Origin: Candidatus Wallbacteria bacterium
Lineage (GTDB): Bacteria; Muiribacteriota; UBA6191; JACPRK01
NCBI GenBank assembly: GCA_016190005.1
Contig: JACPRK010000179.1
Span: 1 to 55,101 of the forward strand
DNA: 55,101 nt
Direction: 5' to 3'
Part shown: one piece after another, positions 8,088 to 17,867 of the stretch
How positions within the stretch are numbered: position 1 is the stretch's first letter
How the letters are laid out: every line of letters begins with the position of its first letter
Position numbers and translations under genes: made by a program
Notes under the pieces: generated by a model
The model's database searches: none
Seen by the model: only the letters and a program-made list of their open reading frames with translations
What the model was told of the DNA's origin: nothing

Positions 8088-9049
8088 GCGGGGCGCCGGA
8101 CCGGCCGGCATTCGGTGCAGCCGGGCGGGCGCGCCGAGTGGCTCCACTCGAGGTAGGCCAGGCCCAGCGGTGGGTGCATCAAGCAGTTGGCGTGGCGGTA
8201 GTTGTCCGGCAGCTTGAGCAGGAGGTGGCCCAGCTCATGGGTCATCAGCGCTGCCAGCGCGTCGACGCGCTCCTGGCCTGCCAGCGGGGGACGGCCGCGC
8301 AGCTCGGCCACGCCGGCCTCCGTGGAATCGAGGCAGTAGCTGCTGACCATCGCTGCGCCGCCGTGGGTCCTCGACGGGATGTTCCAGATGGTCACGCCGC
8401 CGATGATCCCGCCGCGCAAGAGGGCGTGAAGCGCGGCACCGTCCTGCGGAGCGTAGAGGACGGGGCCGTTGGTGACGAGGAGGTCCCAGCCGTGGCCGGC
8501 CCGCATCAGCCGGTCCCACGTGCCCAGGCAGTGAAGCGCCCTCCGGGGGCCGGTCATGGCGTCGTGGCCGAGGGCACGTTGCAATGCGGTGTTTCGAGTC
8601 AGGTAGCGCTCGACGACTTGCTCGGCCCACCTTGAAGCCGTGCCGGGCGGCAGGAGCGCGTCGATTCCACGGACGGGAGTGCGCAGCAGGAAGGCCTCGA
8701 GGACAGCGCGCATCTTTCGTGTCTCTTGATCGGTTGGGGGCGCGGTCCGGTCGAGCCGCCGGGCCGGCGGCACGTGGCGGTCGAAGGCGGCCTCGGCCCC
8801 GACGATTGCTCTGACGACAATCCGCACGTCGAGGTCGAGGAGCTCCCGGGCTCTTTGGGTTGCCGCCTCGGCGGCGCTGGTCGCCTCGGCGGCCGATATG
8901 GACGGGAGCCCGGGGAAGCAGAGAACGGCTGTCTCGAGCACCCTGGGGGCCGCGGGCGTCCGTGACGCCAGCAGTAGCAAGAGCGCCAGGGCGATGCGGC
9001 AGGCGCTCCCGAGGAGTGCGCGCCGCGTCGCGGCGTGAAGCGGGTCCAT
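8027..9049 (-). CDS. Exported zinc metalloprotease-like protein (HELGH, metzincin-type variant)
   Basis: The 340-residue protein has a signal peptide (ALALLLLLASRTPAA). The zinc motif HELGH (271-275) is followed by KLPDNY, with Asp282 as a possible third ligand, and a CLMHP Met-turn (Met291). Snapalysin-like enzymes (M7) use HExxH plus Asp in a similar LPD context with one residue less, so this is a variant, not a clear match. Its start overlaps the upstream gene stop by one base (TGATG), making it the last gene of the VIT-VWA/TPR cassette. The C-terminal Ser/Pro-rich run lies in the 61-base overlap with the convergent gene and may not be functional. Predicted periplasmic or surface-located. 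Confidence 0.65.
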   Translation of the reverse strand: MDPLHAATRRALLGSACRIALALLLLLASRTPAAPRVLETAVLCFPGLPSISAAEATSAAEAATQRARELLDLDVRIVVRAIVGAEAAFDRHVPPARRLDRTAPPTDQETRKMRAVLEAFLLRTPVRGIDALLPPGTASRWAEQVVERYLTRNTALQRALGHDAMTGPRRALHCLGTWDRLMRAGHGWDLLVTNGPVLYAPQDGAALHALLRGGIIGGVTIWNIPSRTHGGAAMVSSYCLDSTEAGVAELRGRPPLAGQERVDALAALMTHELGHLLLKLPDNYRHANCLMHPPLGLAYLEWSHSARPPGCTECRPVRRPAQSSSPSSTPSSSSSTPSPR

Positions 9050-10629
9050 CAGCGTGGCCGGTAGCGGGTCTCGACGACCTGACGCACGACCGGGCCTTCG
9101 GTCCAGGTCCGGTCGGCGACGACGGCCACGTCGGCGAAGCTGGAGAGCAGCCCTTCCCAGTCGCCGGAGAAGTAGCGCCTCAAATCATCCGAAGGCTCCG
9201 TCGAGTTCTTGACAATGCCGGCGAAGGCGGCCCGCAAGGCCGGCAGGTCGACAGAGCGCATCTCCCGCGAAAGTCCTTTCTCGCCGGCGGCCGGGGGGGC
9301 GGTCGCGCCTGTGAGCGCGGCCGCAAGCGTGGCGTGCGTGGCCAGCACCACGCGGCCCGGCGCTCGCGCGGCGTGCAGGCCGCGGCCTGAGCCGAATGGG
9401 AGCGTGACAGCTGCCATTGCTCCGGTCGACGAAATGGCGATGCCGCCGTGGGAGGCATCTCCCAGAAGCTCAGCGGCGTACCAGTCGCGCGCCGGAGAGG
9501 CGAAGGAAGTGAGCGGCGCCGAGGCGGCAGCGGGCCCATAGAAAACGACGGCGCGTGCCGGAACGGCATACGGCTCACGCCCGTCTGGCGCCGGACCGAC
9601 GACTCGCGCCATCGCCTCGGGGCGCACGCTTGCAATGGCCTCCAGCAGTTCCCGACGGAGGGTCGCGGAGGCGTCTCTGGCGGGGGACGGAGCCTCCAGG
9701 ATGTCGGCGAGTACTGCGTCCGCGGCGTCCTCCGGAGTGGGTGAGGCGACCAGTCGCCAGCAGGTCAGGCTGGCCGGGAGCCCGGCCGCCAGCAGGGCTA
9801 GTGGGAGCTCTGCCGGGGCCGACGCTGGTGCGGTCCGGCCCTCGGACGCGGGGATGAAGACCCTGCGCTCTTCGACGCCGGCCGCGTGGAATCGGGCGAT
9901 GAGCCCGGCCGCGCCGATCCAGTCGAGCTCCCCGACGTTGCGGTGAATCCAGTAGGTCTGGAAGTAGCCGTCTGCGCAGAGCCTGCCCTGGTCGAGGAAG
10001 AGTCTCAGGTCCGCCGGGCCCGGCTCCGTCCGACAGGCTAGCTCGTAGCGCGGGTCGGCAGCCAGCACCTCGACTACCGCCGTCGTGCTCGTCGAACGCA
10101 GAGCGCGTTCGAGCAAGTCGACCTTCGAGGAGACCGCCAGGAGGTCACCCGCCTGGGCGAAGGCCAGCTCGAGTGCTCCGTCGGCGCCGGTCTTGGCGAA
10201 GTAGGTCAGCGCGGAGTCCTGGCGGCGGTCGAAGGTCTTCTCCAGAGGCCCCAGCAGGGCCGCTGCCTGCTTGGGGGCGGGGAGGCGGCTCAGGTAGAGA
10301 ATCTCGAGCCGGCCGATGTCGTAGAGGGCCAGCGCTGACTCGCCGCCAGCGATCGCCTCGAAGTTCCGGGCGTTGAAACCGGCGCCCGCGACGGCTTCAA
10401 GCTCGGCGAGACGAGCCGAGAGCTTCTGCGCCAGCTTGGTGTTGAGGAAGGACGCATAGCTGGACGTCCTGTACCACGCGGCCATCCGGGGCGACGCGCG
10501 AAGCGCTGCCATGAGGGACGCCAGGTCGGCTGCTTCCAGGCAGAGCAGCGGGCGCCCGGGGACCTGGCGGGCCAGCGGCTCCGCGGCGAGGAGCGGCCCG
10601 GTAATGCCGAGCATCACGACCCAAAACAT
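9049..10629 (-). CDS. Exported protein of unknown function
   Basis: The protein has about 526 residues from ATG 10629, with signal peptide MFWVVMLGITGPLLA. A longer reading to 10806 overlaps the TPR gene and gives an Arg-rich, implausible N terminus, so I chose the ATG 12 bases after the TPR stop. The layout resembles DUF3352-like proteins: an N-terminal segment with AGGESALALYDIGRLEILYLSRLP and later PFGSGRGLHAARAPGRVVLATHATLAAAL. That similarity is weak and unchecked. No catalytic motif is visible. Translational coupling on both sides ties it to the mega-TPR protein and the metalloprotease. Confidence 0.65.
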   Translation of the reverse strand: MFWVVMLGITGPLLAAEPLARQVPGRPLLCLEAADLASLMAALRASPRMAAWYRTSSYASFLNTKLAQKLSARLAELEAVAGAGFNARNFEAIAGGESALALYDIGRLEILYLSRLPAPKQAAALLGPLEKTFDRRQDSALTYFAKTGADGALELAFAQAGDLLAVSSKVDLLERALRSTSTTAVVEVLAADPRYELACRTEPGPADLRLFLDQGRLCADGYFQTYWIHRNVGELDWIGAAGLIARFHAAGVEERRVFIPASEGRTAPASAPAELPLALLAAGLPASLTCWRLVASPTPEDAADAVLADILEAPSPARDASATLRRELLEAIASVRPEAMARVVGPAPDGREPYAVPARAVVFYGPAAASAPLTSFASPARDWYAAELLGDASHGGIAISSTGAMAAVTLPFGSGRGLHAARAPGRVVLATHATLAAALTGATAPPAAGEKGLSREMRSVDLPALRAAFAGIVKNSTEPSDDLRRYFSGDWEGLLSSFADVAVVADRTWTEGPVVRQVVETRYRPR

Positions 10630-10640
10630 CCGAATAGCTC

Positions 10641-13600
10641 TCAATTCTCGATCCCTTCCGTGAGCACGAGCCGCCTGGCCTCGCGCTCGGCTAGCGCGTT
10701 GCCCAGGGCCTCGTCGGCGGCGGCCTTCCCGCGCAGCTTGGCGCGGGCCGGCTCGCCGATGGCAAGCTCTGCGCCGGCACGGAGCAGAGCCGCGGCCCTG
10801 CCCCACTGGCCCAGTGCCTCGTAGCAGCCGGCCGCATCCTCGGCGTAGGACGAGGGCTCCGGATAGGGGGCACCTTTGATCCCAGGCAGCTCGCTGGTGA
10901 CGCTCGAGACGTCGGGTGGCTCGGCGGAGGCGCGCTCGTCCTCGTACGGGTCGTAGTCGGGGCAGCCGGGCGGAGTCCGCGAGGCCAGAGCCAGGTCGGG
11001 TCTACGGATGGCGACGAGGGCGCGGAAGAGCGCCAGCGCGGCCTGAGGGTCACCCGTGAGGCGCCACCACTGCTGTAGCGGTGCCCGTGATTCGGCGAAA
11101 CGTGCGGCAGCCAGCAGATGGAGCCCAAGCTCGCGATGAACTGGGGCGGCGTGGTGAGCGCCGGTCGCCAGCTCCCGCAGCCGGCGTTCGTAGTCTGCGG
11201 TGTCGCCCGCAGCCAGCGCCAGGCGGGCGCGGGCGCGCGCGGCCCAGGGCGATGGCGCGGCGCCCCGGGTCTGAGCCTCGCACGCGGCCGCCTCGGCGGC
11301 ATCGCCTGCGGCGGCCCGGGCGTAGACCGCCAGCGCGTCCTCACGCACGGCCTCCGGGACGCCGGTGCCGAACAGAGCGCCGCGCGCCAGCTCGAGCGCT
11401 TCGGAGCGCTTGCCGAGCGCGGCGTAGAGGCGGGCCATTTCCAGCGTGTTCGCCGAATCGGAGGGAGTCCGGGACCTCAGGCGCTCCCTGTGGGCAAGGG
11501 CTGCCGAGTGCTGGGCGCCGGCCTCCAGCACCTTCGCGGCCCGTTCGTGGAAGCCTTCGTCGGGCGCGCGGAGCGCCGCCGCGTCGAGCGTGTCGATGGC
11601 GCGGGCCGGCTCGTCGAGGCGGATGAGCACTCGCGCCATCTCCAGAGCTGGCTCCGGGCCGGCGTCCGGGGCGGCCAGCGCGGTCTGGTAGTGCTCCCGG
11701 CGCAGCCAGTCGGCCCGCACGCGGAGGCCCTCCTGCTCCAGTGCGGCGGCGGCCTCGAGCATCGGCGACTCCTCGGCCTTGCGATCGCGCGTAAGCGTGG
11801 AGAGCCACGCCTCCACGGACGGGTCGGCGAGGCTGGATGCAGCGGAGCGCGGGGCCGAACGGGCCAGCACGCGCAGCTTCTCGAGTCCGGCCTCCTGGTG
11901 CCGCGGCTCGGCTGCCAGGACGGCGTCCAGCTCGGCCAGCGCCTTCGCGGCGTCGCCGCGCCGGGACAGGAGCGCGGCCAGCTCGAGGCGGCGCGCCGCG
12001 ACGATCTGTTTGTTCGGAAAAGCGCCGGAGGAGACCGCCGCAACCGCGCGGCGAAGCATCTCCTCGGCGAGCGCCGGCGAGGCGTACTTCTGTGCAGCCA
12101 GGAAGGTGAACAGCTCGATCCGCGCCGGGTCGGTCGCGGCAAGCTCCCTCAAAAGAGCATCCAGACCCGTCGACTCCGATGCCGCTTGCAGGGACGCGCA
12201 CCGGGTGAGCATCGCATCCAGCTCGGAGATCTGGAGCTGGCGGTGACGTGCACGGACGTACTGCGCCAGCGCGTCGCGGGCCTCCGAGGTTTCGCCGGAG
12301 GCCTCCATCGAGCGCGCGGTCATGAGTGCCACTTCCCCGGACGTGCCCGGAGAGGCGATGAGCCGCGTCCAGGTTGCGCGGGCCTCGTCCTTCTTCCCGG
12401 TCGCCGAGAGCGCACGGGCCATCCCGTCGGCGGCGCGGGAGTGGCCGGGAGACAGCTCGAGGGCGGCCTGGAACCGGACCGTGGCGGCGTCGGCCTTCTT
12501 GCGGGTCAGCAACCACTCGCCCAGCTCGAGATGGCGGGCAGCATCGAGCGGATGCTCTTCCACCGTGGCCCAGACAAGGGCGTCGGCCGTCGCGTTGTCG
12601 CCACTTGCCAGCGCGTGATCGGCGCGTCTCAGAGCGTAGTGGAACCACGGCGCGCCGACCAGTGTGCGGGTGGCGTCGGGCCGGCGCCCCAGCGCGGTCC
12701 GCAGGTCGAGCGGACCGAGCAGCCGGGCGAAGAGGGTCGTCACCTCGGCGCCCCCGCGGCCCGCGTCGAGCAGCGTCAGGAGGCTCTTCGCGTCGCGCCA
12801 GACAGGCTCTTTGGGCATCGCCGGGATCGAGGCCAGCGCCTGCTGGTGCATCCCGGCGCGCAGGAACCAGTTGATTCTGAACAGGGTCGGTTCCGCCGAA
12901 AGCCGCGCGAACACGGCGCTCGAGTCGGGTGAGCGTCGGACGCTCTCCAGGTACGCGGCCTCGACGGCCGTTCCGTGGTGGAAGGTGGCACCCTCGTATT
13001 GGTAGCTGATCAGCTCCTCCAGCGCGGACCGCTCGGCGGCGCGATCGTCTCCCAGCCGTCCGAGAACTGACAGCCTCAGGAGCAACGCGGCGCGCCGTCC
13101 GCCGGTCGCCGGAGGCAGGAGCGTCTGACGGATCCACTCGGCTTCGGCCGGTCGGTCCAGCCTCGCGGCCAGCCGCTGGCGCAGCGCTTCTCCCGGGTCG
13201 GAGCCAGGGGCGGGGAGCTGGGAAGCGGCCAGCCGCAGGAGCTGGCACTCGAGCTCGAAAAGCCGGGCTGATTCGGCGAACCGGAGAAGGTGCGGGGTGA
13301 GCCCGGAATCGCCTTGGGCCGCCGAGAGCGCCAGGGACGCCAGCCGGTCGGCGCCCGGGCCGGTCGCGAATCTGTCGGTGAGCTCGGGCAGCCGAGCGGC
13401 AACGAAGCGTTCCACCGATCGGGAGCCGGCCTCCAGGCGCGCTCGCTGCACATGATTGGGGCCGTTGCCGGCGCGGAGCACCTCGAAGGCGCTGCGCACC
13501 TCCAGAGCGGCCTCCAGGGCAGCCGCCGGTCCGCTCCAGCGTGCCAGGATCGCCAGGGCATCGCCCATCAGGAATCCTGAGAGCTCGCGAGACTTCCAGG

Positions 13601-16600
13601 CGCCCCGCTCGCGTTGGAGCGCAGCGCGGGCCTCGTCGACGGCCTCGGTGGCCTGGCCCCAGGCGTCGTAGACGCGTGCGGCGGCAAGGCGAGTGGCCGC
13701 GTCCTGCACGCCAAGCGCGACGAAAGCAGCCAGCTCCGCGCGCGCCCGCTGCATGTCGCCGGCCCGCGCGAACATCAAGGCCACCTTCTCCAGCCAGCCC
13801 GTGTTGCGGTTGTCGAGCCGGTACAGCGCGCGGAAGTCCTCGGCGGCATCGCTGTAGTTCGCGGCCTCGATGAGCGCCTCGGCGCGGGCCAGGCGCAGCT
13901 CGCTTCTGTGAGGTTCGTTGACGATGGCCTTCGCGTACTGGGCTGCCGCCTCGTCGAAACGGCGTCCGCGCGCCATGATGCGCGCCAACACCACGTTGTA
14001 CCTGTAGTCCTTGTGCGAGCTCTCGGCCGTCTTTGCGTAGTAGGACTCCAGCCTGCGGGAGACGGAGCCGGCGGCGGCCGCGTCGAAGGCCTCCGTCAAA
14101 GTCGATTCATCGAGCGGCTCGCGGTTGATCGCCTCGATCCACTGGTCGACGGCTTCGACGTGCCGCCCGAGCTTCGAGAGCCGCCGCGCCAGGTCGGCCC
14201 TGAGGCGCAGGGTGCGGGCCTTGCGCTCCGGCGGCTCCAGCTTCGACTTTCGGACGGCCTCGATGGCGCCGGCGTAGAGAGTCGTCAGAGCCGTCGCATC
14301 GTTCGACTTCATCGAAAGTGACGCCAGCTCCTCGAACGACGCCGCCTCGAGTGGGTCGTCTTCCAGAATCGCCTCGAAAACCGCTCGGGCCTCGCCTTCC
14401 TTGCCGAGCTCCAGCAGACGGCGTCCTAGCCGGCGGCGGAGCTCGCGGCGCCGGTCTCCCCGCGCGATCCGCTCCGCGTCCGCCAGAACAGCGCACTCCT
14501 GATCGAACTGGGACGCCCGCTCGTAGAAGGCCGCCAGATCGAGCAACGCCGTCACGGCCTGCGCCGGGCCATCGCCCGCGGCTTCCGATCGGCGTCCCAG
14601 CTCGATCCCCTCTTCCAGCACCGATCGGGCTTCGGCCGCGCGGCCTCGCTGCTCGAGCACCGCCGCCAGCCTGAGCCGGTACTCGCGGTCGCCGCCCGAA
14701 ACCTCCAGCAGCTTCGCCAGCGCTCGCTCGCAGCCCTCGGAGTGGCCCGTCGTCTCGAAGTAGTTGCCGATCGTCTCGAGAAGGTCGATGTCCCGGTAAC
14801 GGTCCGCAGACTCCAGGTAAAGGCGCGCCTTGCCCGCGGGGTCCTCCAGCAGATCCAGCCACTCGGCCCAGGCCGTGACGAGCCGGGCGTCTGCCGGATG
14901 ATCGCTTGCCAGCTGCGCGAAGCGCCCTTGGATGGCTGGCTTGAGCTTCCGGGCCCGGGCCAGGTAGACCAGTCTCCTGCGCGCCTCCCAGTCGTAGAGG
15001 TCGACCTGCCAGAGCTGCCGGATGTACTCGTCGATCGCCTTTTCGGGCGCGCCTGCCGACTCGTGCACCGCCGCCAGGCGCACAGCGTGGGCGGTCGGCT
15101 CGTTGACGGCCTTGCGGCAATCCTCGAGCAGATTCGCGGCGCGGCCGTAGTCGAAGTAGTCCCAGAATACGGTGGCGGCCTGCAGGTAGCGGGCGGGATC
15201 GCCCGGGCGGGTCTCGACCAGCTGCGTCCAGGCGGCGGCCGCCCCGTTGGCGTCGCCCGCCTCGATCCGCAGCTCTCCCAACAGCGTCAGCAGTTCAGCG
15301 TCCTCCGGGACCAAGCTGAGCGTTCGCTCCACGATCGCGGCCCCCTCGAGTGGCTTGCCGAAGGAGCGCAAGAGCGAGGCTGCGCGGGTCGCCAGCCACC
15401 GGTCGCCTGGCGACGCCGCCGATAGCTCTCGATAGACCGGTAGCGCGTCCTCGAACCGGCTTTGCCACATCCGGGCGTCGGCCAGGAACCGGCGGGCCGT
15501 CGGATGGACGGGCGAGCGGGCAGCCGACTCCAGCTTGGCCTCGAGCTGGCCTCGGCGCGCCAGGTCCCGGATCCAGCGCCCGGCCAGCGCCGGGTCGCTG
15601 AAGTAGTAGCGGGCCATGAGAGCGTCGAGCTCGCGCTCCATGCCTCGCGCCCGGTAGAAGTCCTCCAGCCGGGTGACGAAGTCGAGCTCGTGCGGGTGAC
15701 GCTCGAGGGCGTCCCGGTAGAGAGCCAGGGCCAGACGGTTGTCGGGACTGTCCGGACCTCGGCCCGACGAGAGCGGGACGAACTCGGCCAGGTAGCTGCC
15801 CAGCCGGGGGCCGTCGAAAATGGTGACGACGCGGCGAGCCAGCTTCTCCTGGGCGTCGGCGCGCTTGTGGCGCAGGTACCAGCGCGAGAGCTTGTGATAC
15901 CAGCCCGGGTCGTCGAACCGCCGGATTGCCTGCTCGTAGACCTTCTGTTCCTCCTCGACGAGTTTGTAGGTAGAGAGGTAGCCGAGGAACTTGCGGTAGA
16001 GTGCGGCGTCGGAGGGGCGGCGGCTGAGCTCGGACCAGTAGAGCCTCAGCACGTCCTCGTGGCGGCCGGCGGCGGCCAGGCTCGCGGCCAGGAGGTCGAA
16101 GCACTTCCAGTAGGCGTCCCGGGCGGCCTTGCCCGCGCCGGGCGGGCGGGTCAAGAGCTTGCGGTAGATGGCCCACTCGCGCTCGCGGTTGCCCGCAGCG
16201 CGGAGCGCGGCAGCCAGGCGGAGCTCCAAGGTAAAGGCTGCGTCGGGCGCAGGCGTTAGCGTGTCGAGCCGGTGCTGGACGGACCGGGCGACCCGATCGT
16301 GATACCCGCGGCCCGCCAGATCGTCCATCGAGGAGATGAAGAGCTCCAGCGCCCGGGCGGAGGCTGGGAGCTCGCGGGCCAGCTGCTCGGAGATGGCCAG
16401 CAGGGTCGACTTGACGGACCATGACCGGGAAAGGGTGCCGAGCTGCGCCATCCGTGCCTGGGGGTAAGTGGCGTTGAAGGCGAGCGAGAGCAGCCCGGAC
16501 ACGAAGCCCGGATGAGCGTCGACGCGGCCGCGGCTGGCCAGCCCCGACGCCTGGTCCGGGGCCAGCAGTCCAAGCGCCGTGGGCGCGGCCCGCAGGCTGC

Positions 16601-17867
16601 CGGCAAGATGATACAACGCACCTTCGCGCACCGTTGGCTCTTTCGACTCCAGATGGGCTGCCAGGAACGACCTCGCGGCGTCCGTATGCCGGCCTATCCG
16701 GACCAGAAGCTGTCCCAGCGTCACGCGCCCCGCGCCCGAGCGAAGCGCCGGTCCCGCCAGGGCGATCGCCTCGTAGGCATCGTCGGCCCGGTTCTCTGCG
16801 GCCAGGATCCAGACCAGGAGCGCCAGGTCAGGCAACGCCAGGCGACGCGATCGCGCAAGCGACTCCAGTCGGCGGCGAGTACCGTCCAGCTCGCGCCGCC
16901 CGCGCAAGAGCTCCACCAGATCGTCGAGGACCGTGGCCTCCAGGTCCGCCCCGCCGCCCGGAACCGCCTGCGCCAGGTACGCATCCCGCACCGCTTCGAT
17001 CTTCCCTTCGCGCAGAAGGACCTCCCGCTTCACGGCCAGGAGCTCCCTGCGCCGCTCCGGGAAGAGCGGCAAGGACCGGTCCACGACTTCGATTGCGTCT
17101 GGCGGGTTTGACCGGGCCGCGTGATCCAGGAGCGCCTTGGTCGCCGGCCAGTCCCCCGGGAACGCCGCAGCGCGCTCCTTCAGCAGGGCCGTGGGATCGA
17201 ACTGTCGGAGCTGGTAGCTCTGCACGACCGAGAGTATGCGGTCGAAAATGGCGCGCTTCGTCTCAGCAGGCGCTTCCGAGAGTGCCGCGCGCAGCGTCAG
17301 CACCTCGTCGGCAACCCGCAGCCGAGCGTGCTCCACGTCCGCCAGCGCCAGCTGCAGCGTGGTCCGGTCGGCCTTTGCGTCCGGGGCGGAGAGCCGCGCG
17401 GAGAGCCGGGCGCGCGCCTCGTCGAAATCGCCCCGGCCCGCGAGCACCTGGGCCAGCTCGAGCATGGCAGACAGATCGGCCGGTGTCTTCGACAGCCGTT
17501 CCTCCAGCAGCCGGACGCGGTCGGCCGGGTCGCGAGGCACGTAGGTCTCGAATTCGTGCAGCTTGTCCAGCCTCCATGCCGTGGAGCCGGGGACCGCCGC
17601 GGGTGCGGAGGCCCGGTCCTCGGGGGTGGGGTCTTCGGTCAGTTCCGGCGGCGCCGAAGTCTCCCCGGACTCGCCCGCCGCGCTCTCCTCTGCGCCGGCA
17701 GGCTCGGCGGGCTCCTCTTCTTGCTGTGCCCAGGCGGGTGAGAGGCCGGCCAGACAGGCGAAGAGCGCCAGCGCCAGGGGGGCTGCGAATCTCGACCGCA
17801 GGCGGCTCGGGGGCGCAGGCTCGCCTGGTCCGGCCAGGGCTCCTCGTCTGGTCGAGGCGGCCCTCAT
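10641..17867 (-). CDS. Giant exported TPR-repeat protein (2408 residues)
   Basis: A signal peptide (basic N terminus, FAAPLALALFACLAG, cleavage at AWA-QQ) is followed by an acidic Glu/Ala/Pro linker to about residue 100. The rest is a continuous array of TPR-like helix pairs with conserved patterns such as ALVLAGRGDFDEARARL, AGDANGAAAAW and GKKDEARATW. No catalytic domain is visible. It probably forms a very long superhelical scaffold in the periplasm or on the surface. Its start overlaps the VIT-VWA gene stop by 4 bases (ATGA) and its stop lies 12 bases before the next gene, so expression is likely tightly linked. TPR proteins of this length with a Sec signal are rare. The role is unknown. 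Confidence 0.85.
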   Translation of the reverse strand: MRAASTRRGALAGPGEPAPPSRLRSRFAAPLALALFACLAGLSPAWAQQEEEPAEPAGAEESAAGESGETSAPPELTEDPTPEDRASAPAAVPGSTAWRLDKLHEFETYVPRDPADRVRLLEERLSKTPADLSAMLELAQVLAGRGDFDEARARLSARLSAPDAKADRTTLQLALADVEHARLRVADEVLTLRAALSEAPAETKRAIFDRILSVVQSYQLRQFDPTALLKERAAAFPGDWPATKALLDHAARSNPPDAIEVVDRSLPLFPERRRELLAVKREVLLREGKIEAVRDAYLAQAVPGGGADLEATVLDDLVELLRGRRELDGTRRRLESLARSRRLALPDLALLVWILAAENRADDAYEAIALAGPALRSGAGRVTLGQLLVRIGRHTDAARSFLAAHLESKEPTVREGALYHLAGSLRAAPTALGLLAPDQASGLASRGRVDAHPGFVSGLLSLAFNATYPQARMAQLGTLSRSWSVKSTLLAISEQLARELPASARALELFISSMDDLAGRGYHDRVARSVQHRLDTLTPAPDAAFTLELRLAAALRAAGNREREWAIYRKLLTRPPGAGKAARDAYWKCFDLLAASLAAAGRHEDVLRLYWSELSRRPSDAALYRKFLGYLSTYKLVEEEQKVYEQAIRRFDDPGWYHKLSRWYLRHKRADAQEKLARRVVTIFDGPRLGSYLAEFVPLSSGRGPDSPDNRLALALYRDALERHPHELDFVTRLEDFYRARGMERELDALMARYYFSDPALAGRWIRDLARRGQLEAKLESAARSPVHPTARRFLADARMWQSRFEDALPVYRELSAASPGDRWLATRAASLLRSFGKPLEGAAIVERTLSLVPEDAELLTLLGELRIEAGDANGAAAAWTQLVETRPGDPARYLQAATVFWDYFDYGRAANLLEDCRKAVNEPTAHAVRLAAVHESAGAPEKAIDEYIRQLWQVDLYDWEARRRLVYLARARKLKPAIQGRFAQLASDHPADARLVTAWAEWLDLLEDPAGKARLYLESADRYRDIDLLETIGNYFETTGHSEGCERALAKLLEVSGGDREYRLRLAAVLEQRGRAAEARSVLEEGIELGRRSEAAGDGPAQAVTALLDLAAFYERASQFDQECAVLADAERIARGDRRRELRRRLGRRLLELGKEGEARAVFEAILEDDPLEAASFEELASLSMKSNDATALTTLYAGAIEAVRKSKLEPPERKARTLRLRADLARRLSKLGRHVEAVDQWIEAINREPLDESTLTEAFDAAAAGSVSRRLESYYAKTAESSHKDYRYNVVLARIMARGRRFDEAAAQYAKAIVNEPHRSELRLARAEALIEAANYSDAAEDFRALYRLDNRNTGWLEKVALMFARAGDMQRARAELAAFVALGVQDAATRLAAARVYDAWGQATEAVDEARAALQRERGAWKSRELSGFLMGDALAILARWSGPAAALEAALEVRSAFEVLRAGNGPNHVQRARLEAGSRSVERFVAARLPELTDRFATGPGADRLASLALSAAQGDSGLTPHLLRFAESARLFELECQLLRLAASQLPAPGSDPGEALRQRLAARLDRPAEAEWIRQTLLPPATGGRRAALLLRLSVLGRLGDDRAAERSALEELISYQYEGATFHHGTAVEAAYLESVRRSPDSSAVFARLSAEPTLFRINWFLRAGMHQQALASIPAMPKEPVWRDAKSLLTLLDAGRGGAEVTTLFARLLGPLDLRTALGRRPDATRTLVGAPWFHYALRRADHALASGDNATADALVWATVEEHPLDAARHLELGEWLLTRKKADAATVRFQAALELSPGHSRAADGMARALSATGKKDEARATWTRLIASPGTSGEVALMTARSMEASGETSEARDALAQYVRARHRQLQISELDAMLTRCASLQAASESTGLDALLRELAATDPARIELFTFLAAQKYASPALAEEMLRRAVAAVSSGAFPNKQIVAARRLELAALLSRRGDAAKALAELDAVLAAEPRHQEAGLEKLRVLARSAPRSAASSLADPSVEAWLSTLTRDRKAEESPMLEAAAALEQEGLRVRADWLRREHYQTALAAPDAGPEPALEMARVLIRLDEPARAIDTLDAAALRAPDEGFHERAAKVLEAGAQHSAALAHRERLRSRTPSDSANTLEMARLYAALGKRSEALELARGALFGTGVPEAVREDALAVYARAAAGDAAEAAACEAQTRGAAPSPWAARARARLALAAGDTADYERRLRELATGAHHAAPVHRELGLHLLAAARFAESRAPLQQWWRLTGDPQAALALFRALVAIRRPDLALASRTPPGCPDYDPYEDERASAEPPDVSSVTSELPGIKGAPYPEPSSYAEDAAGCYEALGQWGRAAALLRAGAELAIGEPARAKLRGKAAADEALGNALAEREARRLVLTEGIEN

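Noticed and set aside
10630..10806. Upstream start for the exported protein after the TPR gene
   Set aside because: It would overlap the TPR coding end and give an Arg-rich start instead of a signal peptide.
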